Source: Symploca sp. SIO3C6
GTDB taxonomy: Bacteria; Cyanobacteriota; Cyanobacteriia; Cyanobacteriales; Coleofasciculaceae
Reading direction: 5' to 3'
Length of the DNA: 64,000 nt
NCBI GenBank assembly: GCA_010692425.1
Contig: JAAHHJ010000014.1
Coordinates: 309,953 to 373,952, forward strand
The translations under genes were made by a program, and so were the position numbers. Every line of letters starts with the position of its first letter. Position 1 is the first letter of the stretch. Below the pieces are notes generated by a model that worked only from the letters and a program-made list of their open reading frames with translations, was not told where the DNA came from and did no database searches. Of the stretch, positions 28,701 to 36,700 are shown in pieces.

Positions 28701-30710
28701 GCCAGCACTGAGGGTGAAAGCAGGACCATTAAAATTCCACACAGAGGAAATGCGACTAGCAATAATATTGCCCACATAACCTACATATTCACTGGTTCCG
28801 GCTTGGTGGTGAATACTATCCTTAAGGATAGTTTGCAGTTGAGAAAGTTGCTCATCAGGTAAAGACAAGCTTTCTTTAGTAAGACCTTGTTCAATTTGCC
28901 AAGGCAGATGCCAACGCTCCTGTAGCTGATGAATCGCAGGGTCAGTTTCCATGGCGATAATCACTGCCACATTACCTCCCTCCTCCAGTTTCGCATCTTG
29001 CAGAGCACGATCTGCAACCTTAATAGTTAGTAATTGTTGGGGATTGAGTTTTTCAACTTCATTGGGCGGTATTTTGAAACGCAGAGTATCAATTTCAAAA
29101 TCTTGAATATATGCGCCCAGAGGTGCTTGAGAATCCTCAAAACCATAGTCTTTGAGCAACTGTTCCTGCTGTTCTATCCCCTGCCAACGCTTAGGAGGTA
29201 AAGGAATAAAATGCTGTTTACCTTCATAAATACTGCGGTCAAAAGCCTCCAAACCATCACAGGCACCAAACAAGGCATCCATACCCACAATTGCCATTTT
29301 AGCAGTTGCCACAGGCTCAGAATCTTCAGCCCAAATATCAGGCATTGCTTGAGGTGGCTTTGGCTGTTCAAGAATTAAATGAGCATTAGTACCGCCAAAA
29401 CCAAAAGCACTAATTGCAGCCCTTTTAGGAGAGTCTTTATTAGGCCAAGGAGTAGAGGCTCTAACAATTTGCTCCGGTGAAATCACCTGCTTAGGAGAAC
29501 TCATGGGCTCATTTAAATTAATTGTCGGTGCAATTACCCCCTTAGACATGCTTAAAATAATTTTAATCATGCCGACAACACCAGCTGCCGTGAGCAAATG
29601 TCCGACATTAGATTTTACTGAACCTACCAGAGGAGAAGCTTGATATTTACCGAAGAAAGCATCAATTGAACTAAGTTCAGTACTATCTCCTAGCAAAGTA
29701 CCAGTAGCATGACATTCTAAATAATCGATATCTTGAGGAGTGATACCTGCTTGATTATAAGCTCTTTCAAAAGCCAGGACTTGCCCTTGCTGATTGGGAC
29801 TCAGGAGATGTTTGCCCCTACCATCATTCGATAGTCCTGTACCACAGACTGTAGCATAAATGCGATCGCCATCACGCAGAGCGTCGCTATAGCGCTTCAG
29901 TACCAGCATGCCCACACCATCAGCAGGAGTCAAGCCTCTTGATGATTTATCCAAAGGACTGCTAATGCCATTACTGGGATAAGCTTGAACACCAGAAAAT
30001 AGCATCCGAATAAACAGAGGATCGCTATAGCTAACTGCCCCTGCTAACATTAAATCAGCTTGGTGCGATCGCAAATAATGAGATGCCAAATTTACAGCAT
30101 ACAGAGATGACGAGCAGGCAGCATCCAGAGAAAAATTAATACCAGCCAGAGATAAAGCTTGAGCAACAACCGCCGACGGCAAGCTAGAAGTCATTGCATT
30201 ATAGGGAGAAGCTTGAGCCATCGTTGGCAAAGCTTGCAACTGTAGACTTTCTTGCTGTACCAATTCTCTCAGGGCAGGTTCAATAGTCTGCTGATAAATC
30301 GGCGCAAACAGTTGATTAGAAAACTTAGTAGGGAAAGAGAGATTTCCTAAAATTACACCACATTTAGCAAGAACCTCAGCATTACCAAAATAACTGCTAC
30401 TTTCTAAAGCCTGTTTAGCGACGTAAAGTGAACCTTTGCAGATTGGATCCAAACTTGCAATTAACTCTGAAGGCAAAGCATATTCATCAGCATTAAACTG
30501 AAAATCGCGGATATACCCACCCATTAAAGAGTAAGTCCGATCAGCCTTTGACTTATCCTGGTCATAAAAATAAGCAGGATCAACACCTAAATCTTCAGCA
30601 GTCGCCAAGGACTTAGAATCTTTTTGCCCTATAAGATTACGCCAAAACTCTTCAGGATTTTGGGCATCAGGGAAGAGGCAAGATAATCCTATAATCGCTA
30701 TTTTTTCCAT
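25722..30710 (-). CDS. KS-CLF-AT megasynthase subunit (HglC / PfaC+PfaB-like)
   Basis: 1662 residues. Ketosynthase 1 (about 1-450) has Cys199 (DAACSSS), His334 (ECHATGT) and His371 (NVGHLL), so it should be active. A second KS-like domain (about 470-930) has Glu671 where the Cys belongs (LSAGENSVF) and Phe814 for the first His, keeping only the last (ANIGH): a chain-length-factor-like domain. The acyltransferase (about 1050-1400) has GYSLGE with Ser1153, the PfaB-like variant of GHSxG. A low-complexity acidic region (about 1450-1610) ends in a Gln-rich helix. With the other subunits it elongates the acyl chain iteratively. Confidence 0.94.
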   Translation of the reverse strand: MEKIAIIGLSCLFPDAQNPEEFWRNLIGQKDSKSLATAEDLGVDPAYFYDQDKSKADRTYSLMGGYIRDFQFNADEYALPSELIASLDPICKGSLYVAKQALESSSYFGNAEVLAKCGVILGNLSFPTKFSNQLFAPIYQQTIEPALRELVQQESLQLQALPTMAQASPYNAMTSSLPSAVVAQALSLAGINFSLDAACSSSLYAVNLASHYLRSHQADLMLAGAVSYSDPLFIRMLFSGVQAYPSNGISSPLDKSSRGLTPADGVGMLVLKRYSDALRDGDRIYATVCGTGLSNDGRGKHLLSPNQQGQVLAFERAYNQAGITPQDIDYLECHATGTLLGDSTELSSIDAFFGKYQASPLVGSVKSNVGHLLTAAGVVGMIKIILSMSKGVIAPTINLNEPMSSPKQVISPEQIVRASTPWPNKDSPKRAAISAFGFGGTNAHLILEQPKPPQAMPDIWAEDSEPVATAKMAIVGMDALFGACDGLEAFDRSIYEGKQHFIPLPPKRWQGIEQQEQLLKDYGFEDSQAPLGAYIQDFEIDTLRFKIPPNEVEKLNPQQLLTIKVADRALQDAKLEEGGNVAVIIAMETDPAIHQLQERWHLPWQIEQGLTKESLSLPDEQLSQLQTILKDSIHHQAGTSEYVGYVGNIIASRISSVWNFNGPAFTLSAGENSVFKALEVAQMLISSGAVEAVVIGAVDLAGSPENILLRNQLAKINTGVHTLSFDEKANGWMPGEGAGVVVLKSIDAARQEQNRIYAVIDAISLVQSTQAQTKVSTLNNFPALPNSEAVKTACQQACQLAGIQPTDINYLEVFGSGIPQEDKSEIEGLIEAYRTSSSDLSCAIGSVKANIGHTYVASGMASLIKTALCLYHRYIPPVPQWSSPKMPEVWQGSPFYVDTAAKGWCLASEATKRIAAINGLGIDGTYAHLILSEELNQAERSNNYLQQMPFYLFPIAADESAALLEQLSTLEKTIADCDSLPIAASETFAVFQQQREATYKLAILGKDKVSLEREIKRAFQGVPKAFEQGKDWQTPGGSYFTAKPVGKDGKIAFVYPGAFNAYLGIARDLFRLFPKLFDDSVAQGTDSSLTRLERLFCPRSLHKFSRRELEVLEQELLDNGLGMLEAGVGLSGLLTTVMSDYFQVQADCTFGYSLGEISMICAQGVWASFHEVGTALNSSPLFCSRLSGSKDTVREYWGLSQDDDSQSADFWSTYVLMAPAEEVRECVKGEKRVYLTHVNTPTEVVIAGDKQACQRVKQTLKCEGFSLPLDHVLHCEAMASEYGEIVKINTLPIQNTPETVFYSAADYQPVKLESKSIGHNIGKALCQQLDFPRLINRVYEDGVRIFIEAGAGGTCSRWIDVNLKDKEHLSVTLDKRGADEHGCLLRGLARLLSHGVALDLSLLYCQLPAATTHQKSIVKTITLGGEWIQAKILRESNKEIFKNRVFQVLTQEDKAQQFLSNSNEFEVIEETSKKEQETGNDETGTPTSTDYRIEAGYSNLYSLSVPPKQTIIEQEKPSNFCPLPLTFSSKNATLGEDYVDDLCSNSASAENQVKGEIGNNSESTINLQFYPEIKSKQEDNQQLTIPSETASSSVGVIDTPSLLNPYYQQLSENNSGLSQTYSFFLQAQKESLKQMQKIIQNQINFSQQLLEQESVITNQDDS

Positions 30711-31002
30711 AAATAATTGTCTGCCTATACTTGATAATTAATTGCTTAAAACTGTCTAGAAGTAGGATTCAGGAGTGTCTCACTTTACGAAAAGCTGCCT
30801 TAACAGGAGTTGAGGAGTTTAGGAGTTATGCTTACTACAGTCAAACGAAAAACCCTATTACCATTAGAAGTAATTCCCTGAAACTGTCTTAAAAATCAGT
30901 TAAAGATCAAAGACTAGAGATTTTCCTCTCCCCATCTCCCCATCTCCCCATCTCCCCATCTCCGTGTCTCCGTGTCTCCCCATCTCCCCCTCTCCCCCTC
31001 TG
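30711..31002. repeat. Gap with CTCCCCAT octamer repeats
   Basis: Positions 30928 to about 31001 hold four perfect CTCCCCAT units, then CTCCGTGT twice, then further CTCCCCAT/CTCCCCCT units. The 220 bases before it show no coding signal. Slippage at such tracts could vary spacing inside the operon. Confidence 0.6.
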
Positions 31003-32736
31003 CTAAACTGAACCGTGAATTGCCGTCAGAGGAAAAATAGTTGCCTGCGCTTCACTAATGCGCGAATAAATTTTTCCTTCCTGATCATGAGTAATCACAT
31101 TAACATTCAAACTCGTCTCAGTTTTAGAGTTAAATTCCATAGAAGTATAAAAAGGTTTGCCATGGGGAACTGCAGAGAATTGTTCAAACTTTCCTAGTTT
31201 TGCTGGCAAACAGCCTGACTGATGAAAATGCTGTACCCATAGCCATACGGAATGAGTCTGAACATCGGCAATATAGGGACAGATATTATAGATCGGAAAT
31301 TGTCCCTGTTCCTTTTCTTCCAGACGTTCCACTAGACATTGCACAGTAATTTTTTCAGGACTAATATTTAAAACCTTTTCCACTCCTTGAAAAGCAGATC
31401 CATGGAACAAAGATTCTGGTCCGTGTTGATAAAACGTTTCCCGATAACCAGCAATTTGATTATCTGGAGAGAGATTCAATTCTTCATAAACAGGAGCCTC
31501 AGGTATTTCTCGCCGCAGCTTAACTTCAGCACTGAAATGATAGCGAACTTTCCCCTCTTTATTTTTGCTCCAAATCTTCGTCTCTAACTGAATTTCTTCC
31601 TTAGTTTTAGTAATTTCCTTAACATCTAAGGTGTAGTCACTTGCCAAATTCTCATCAAAGACAATACCCTTTAAAACCTTAGTATTTTCGCAACAAAAAC
31701 ATTGATAACCTGGATAGAGTTGAGCGCTAGTACTAGCCATCCAAGAAATAGCACAGGTAAAAGGCAGAACTGGAGAACCAGCAATGACATGATCATGCAA
31801 AAATGGATTAGTATCAAGCGTTAATTGGCGATGGATATGATAAGTGCGCAGTTCAGAATCTGGATCCTTAGCTGGCATCGGCACTTTACTCCCAATCACC
31901 ACTTGCGCTGTACCGTGATGCTTAGCTTCAAGCTCCTCAACTAGCATCTGTGTACCGACATCAATGGGAATTACCTCAATACCCCGCATCGCAAAGGCTT
32001 TCTTTAATTGCGGAGTCACCATACCACTATCCCAAGGACCCCAATTAACAGCCACCACATGGCAACTGGGATTGTGTTGTTTAACCAGGTGAGCCGATTT
32101 ATTGAGAATTTCATTAGCAAGAGCGTAATCAGCTTGCCCCGCATTACCACAGAAACCAGCAACAGAAGAAAAGAGGACTAAGTAATCGAGTTGACTGACA
32201 GGTACACACTGCAACAGGTTTTCTAAACCTTTGATTTTAGCATTATAAACCTTATCAAAATCCTGCTCTGTTTTCTTTTCAATTAACTTATCAGCTAAAT
32301 TACCAGCACCATGAATAATACCCGTAATTGGTCCAAGACGTTCAATTACAGCAGGCAGCTTTTCTTGCAGAACCTTGACATCAGTTACATCTGCACTCAG
32401 ATATTCTGCCTGACTTCCCACTTGCTCAAAAGCTTGCAGTGTGTTTTTAATTTCCCGCCGAGAGGTAATTTGTTTGTATTTCTTTTGTATTTCCATAGGG
32501 ACAGGTTTTTTCCCTTGAGCCAGAAAATATTGCATAATCCGTTTTTTCAATTCGGATTCATCAAAACAATCCTTAGCCCAAGCCGGCTCATCTCCAGAAA
32601 ACTCCGAGCGACCAAGTAAAATCCATTGGCATTGATAACGCTTAGCTAATTGAATCGCACATTTAGCTGTGATTCCTTTAGCACCACCACTGACGAGAAA
32701 AACAGATGATGAATTAATTTGGACTTCTCGACTCAT
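31003..32736 (-). CDS. KR-DH megasynthase subunit (HglD-like)
   Basis: 577 residues from an ATG with AAGGAGG just upstream. The ketoreductase (about 8-275) has VSGGAKGIT (15-23), FSS (189-191), Tyr204 (GQADYALAN) and Asn208, so it looks active. The double-hotdog dehydratase (about 305-570) has His316 in HDHVIAGSPVLP and Asp491 in YIADVQTH, the expected His/Asp pair. It reduces beta-keto to beta-hydroxy and dehydrates it; PfaD would complete the cycle. The structural half of the KR is encoded by the preceding gene. Confidence 0.92.
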   Translation of the reverse strand: MSREVQINSSSVFLVSGGAKGITAKCAIQLAKRYQCQWILLGRSEFSGDEPAWAKDCFDESELKKRIMQYFLAQGKKPVPMEIQKKYKQITSRREIKNTLQAFEQVGSQAEYLSADVTDVKVLQEKLPAVIERLGPITGIIHGAGNLADKLIEKKTEQDFDKVYNAKIKGLENLLQCVPVSQLDYLVLFSSVAGFCGNAGQADYALANEILNKSAHLVKQHNPSCHVVAVNWGPWDSGMVTPQLKKAFAMRGIEVIPIDVGTQMLVEELEAKHHGTAQVVIGSKVPMPAKDPDSELRTYHIHRQLTLDTNPFLHDHVIAGSPVLPFTCAISWMASTSAQLYPGYQCFCCENTKVLKGIVFDENLASDYTLDVKEITKTKEEIQLETKIWSKNKEGKVRYHFSAEVKLRREIPEAPVYEELNLSPDNQIAGYRETFYQHGPESLFHGSAFQGVEKVLNISPEKITVQCLVERLEEKEQGQFPIYNICPYIADVQTHSVWLWVQHFHQSGCLPAKLGKFEQFSAVPHGKPFYTSMEFNSKTETSLNVNVITHDQEGKIYSRISEAQATIFPLTAIHGSV

Positions 32737-33000
32737 AAACCCTCCTTCTTAATTAGATTTGCATGAAAAATTATCTAGTATTTGAATTAGCTTGATGATT
32801 CATTAACTGTTTATAGTTAATGGTTCATGGTTCATTGGGAAGGCAATTCACAATTGTCGAATACTATAGCGCTAGGCATTGATGTTAGGACAAGATGATT
32901 AGGCTTAAAGCTAGACAAATATAGTTCAGGAAAATAAATGTCCTAATATATACTCTTAGTGCTATAACCCCATGAACCATGAACTATAAGCAATGAACAA

Positions 33001-33666
33001 CTAGCTAACAAGAGTAGTTCTTCCTTGAGAACCATAACCAACTTCAGCTAGATGGTAATTAGGGTCATACAACTCAGAAATAATGTACTGGGCTGAGAGT
33101 TCAGAGTTTACCTCTGGACTGATATCAATCGCCCTGCAAAATACGGACTTCCACTCATGGTTGAGGGTTTTTGTTAATCCGAATAGTCCAGCGCTGATCG
33201 GACTATAATTAACTTTGCCAGTGAAGCCGAATTCTCCATCAAGACGAGCAATACTAACAAAGCAACTGTGTCCTTGAGATGCAGCCTGATTAAGAGATTG
33301 CTTAAGGTGTTTAGCTAGGAAAAAGACCTGTTTGAGAATATCCTTTTCTGCTTCCAGAAAACGGATTCCTTCCCCTTTAGTTCCCTGGAAATAAGGATGG
33401 AGATGCACAACAGCAGCAATGGGACCATAGTTATCTGTAATTGTCACTAACTGTTGTTGCAAATGAGCCTCGCTTAGCTCTTTTAGTTCTATTCGCTTGA
33501 TGCCTTCAGGTAAAGGTGCCTGTTGGGGGATTACAGACTGGGGGTAACTTAGTACCACTAACTTCCAACCACGCTCCGTCAGAGACTTAACCAAAGTAGA
33601 TGTAGTTTGGGAGCCGTCATCACTCACTAGGCAAATGTGGTTTTCAGGTAAAGTGAAATCCAACAT
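33001..33666 (-). CDS. Stand-alone structural (non-catalytic) ketoreductase half-domain
   Basis: 221 residues shaped like the N-terminal structural subdomain of a type I PKS ketoreductase: a degenerate Rossmann fold with VSDDGSQTTSTLV, a middle AAVVHLHPYFQG and ending SPISAGLFGLTKTLNHEW, the usual lead into a catalytic KR. No nucleotide-binding glycine motif or Tyr/Lys pair is present. In PfaA-type proteins this half is normally fused to the catalytic KR. Here a 0.26-kb gap separates the two genes, so they should assemble in trans. The start at 33666 lacks a clear ribosome binding site. Confidence 0.8.
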   Translation of the reverse strand: MLDFTLPENHICLVSDDGSQTTSTLVKSLTERGWKLVVLSYPQSVIPQQAPLPEGIKRIELKELSEAHLQQQLVTITDNYGPIAAVVHLHPYFQGTKGEGIRFLEAEKDILKQVFFLAKHLKQSLNQAASQGHSCFVSIARLDGEFGFTGKVNYSPISAGLFGLTKTLNHEWKSVFCRAIDISPEVNSELSAQYIISELYDPNYHLAEVGYGSQGRTTLVS

Positions 33667-33739
33667 ATCGGGTTTAGGTAAGAACTTCAGTCTGACGGCA
33701 GCGCGTGGAATGTTATGTTCTATTGAGGGCTGTTGAGAC

Positions 33740-36700
33740 TCAAGCTGGCTGTAGTTCTTTTTTTTTTAAACCCTCCTGGGCGAGTTCTTTGATAAAGTCA
33801 ATAACTTGAGCCAGAGTGCGCATTTCTATTTCTGCGAGTTCCTCAAGATCCGGCTTAGGCAAACCAGGGAATTTATCCTGTATTGCCCCCAGGATTTCCA
33901 CCCGCTTAATTGAATCTATCCCCAAATCAGCTTCCATATCCATATCTAGTTCCAGCATCTCAGGGGGATAACCAGTTTTATCAGCAACCACCTCTAATAA
34001 AGTATCTTTGAGGGTATCAAAGTCAATGTCGAGGCCGACTGCAGGAGTCTCCGTTACCGTTTTTACAGGTTCTACTTTTGCAGGAACAGTAACTTCGGCG
34101 ACTGGTTGGGAACCATTGCCATTACTGAAAACTTTCTCTGGGCTGGGAGCTACCGTATCCATCACCATAGCTCGTGTAGCTGGCACGGGGCTTTCTGAAA
34201 CAGGTTTGGAACCATTGCCATTACTGAAAACTTTCTCTGGGCTGGGGGCTACCGTATCCATCACCATAGGCAGTGGTGTCGAAGGTACCGAAATTGCTGG
34301 CACTGCTGGTGAGCTATGATTATTGCTAGTATCTTGCTCAGAATTCATTACTAGCTCAGAGACAGATGCATTTAGAGCAGGAGAACTAGAACTTTCCTCA
34401 ATTGCAGCAACGTTGGCTACAGACTCAGTTGGTTCTAGGTGGTACTCAATTGCAGCATTGCCCATCAGCATCTGACACTGTTGCTGCGTCAGTCGGAATA
34501 GATTTTTGGCGTATTCAACTTGATGATTGAGGGTTTGCTCATGAACACGCAGAGTACCAGCCTGATGCTCCTGAAACTTAATCATGCTGCGCTCTAGGCT
34601 AGCGAGTACAGCTAACTGTGTCTCCATCGGTTGATTGGCACTGTTGCCGTTAACAAACAAGTTAGCTTGCTGCTGCATAAGGTGGAAGAAGATGCGGGCA
34701 TATTCCATCTGATGATTCAGATACTGCCCGTGAACCTGCATGGTTTCACCTTGATGTTGATTGATTTGAGCAATGCTGTACTCAAAGCTTTCTAAAACGC
34801 GTTGGTAGTTAACAGATGGTGTTGACATGGGTTGAGTCTGAATTGGTTTAGGAGTGTTAGCAGAAGTATTAGTTGTAGCCAAAGGTGAACTAGATCGAAC
34901 CACAGCAATTTCCTTAGACTGGGGTTGACTCGATGGCTGGTGATGACCGTTTTGGAAGGCTTTTTCAAGAACCTCTCTGGTGTCTGCTACAGTTGCCTCA
35001 GTTTGAGGGCTAGTAACTTTCACCTGATACCCGTCATTGAGGACTTGCTCAAAGGTCTTTTTGGTTTTGTCGCTGAGGTAGTTAGTACCTCTTAAACGGA
35101 CATTTAACAACTTGTGTCTTGGGTCTGTTTCAGCTTCAGGCACTGGCTGCAACTGTTGATAGGGGTCAAGGGTTTGCAAAGGTAAACCAGCTACCCGTAA
35201 CTGCATTACAGCTTCCCTTAATTGGCGATCGCTATCCTTCTGGCGATTGGCATTTAAGGCAATGGCTAGATGAGGTTTATCGCTGAGAATGTCCTTCACC
35301 AAGTTAGTCAGAACATTCTTGGGCCCAAATTCAATAAAGCAATAACCGCCTTGGGCGTAGATATTTTCGATTTCCTGCTTGAAGAATACCGGGTTACTCA
35401 GATGCTTCTGCAGGTTTTCTTGAATAGCTTGGAGACCAGTGGGATAATGCTGCCCTGTCACATTGGTGTAAACAGGAATTGTTGGGCTCTTAGCAGTTAC
35501 TGAAACTACAGCTTTGGCAAAGGGTTCTTGGCTGTGGGCAACCAGGGAAGTGTGAAAAGCAGCAGAAACCGGCAACGGAACAGTATGATATCCCTGCTCT
35601 TTCAAAATTGGCTGCAACTGTTCTATTTCCGATTTAACTCCTGCCAAGACAACCTGCTGATTAGAGTTCCAATTAGCAATAGTGACTTGGGGGAAATCCT
35701 TAACCACCGCCTTAATCTTGCTGACATCTCCTTTGACTGCCAGCATGGTTCCCGCATCCAGCTTAAGGTCATCCGGCGTGGCCATGGCTTGACCTCTAGC
35801 CTTAACTAAGAAGAAATAATCCTCGTCACTCAAAACTTCTGCTGCCCAAAGAGCTGTCAATTCTCCAAAACTATGACCGGCAACAAAATCGGGTTTAAAT
35901 CCTGCTTGCTGTAGGAGCTTGTAAATGCCTGCACTTAAACAGCCAATCGCTGGTTGTGCATATTCTGTACGCTGCAACAGAGCGAGCTGGGCTGCTTCTT
36001 GAGCTGGCTCAAATACAGGGTTAGGGAAAACCACTTCCGATATGGGCTTGAGACCATCTTGCAGCATGAGGCTATCCATATAACTGTAAGCCTGCCGCAG
36101 CTGAGGAAAGTTAATCGCCAATTCCTGGCCCATATTCAAGTATTGAGAACCTTGGCCAGAAAACAGAGCGACAACCTTACCTTGAATCTCTACACCAACC
36201 TTGCGGAAGAACAAACCTTGAGGATGTTCCCATGCTTCCAACTGGGGTTTATTCTGGAGCCAGTCAATAGTAATTTGCAGTTTATGAGATGCCTCAGTTA
36301 GAGAATCAGCAATAAACCCAACTCTGGAATTGGTAAGAGGGATTTCTATAGATTCACACTGGTCAATCAATTCCTGATAGTGCTTATCTCCACATTCCGA
36401 TTGCAGTTTACTCAGAAGCTCTTGGCACTGTCTCAATAACTGTTCAGGCGTTGAAGCTTGTAGTAACAATGGCTGGGGAGTGTTGTTTAAACGATAAACC
36501 TGATTTTGCTCGTCTTGATATTCTTCTAGAACAATGTGATAGTTAGTGCCACCAAAACCGAAAGAACTTACCCCAGCTCGCCTCGGTGGTGCCCCTTCGG
36601 CACGAATCCAGGGTCTAGTGGTGGTATTTAAGTAAAATGGTGAGTCTTCAATACCCAGTTTAGGATTGGGCTTATTAATGTTGATAGTAGGCGGTAAGGT

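Noticed and set aside
34008..34319. Plus-strand open frame with internal repeats
   Set aside because: It is the shadow of the duplicated linker in the HglE-like gene on the other strand.
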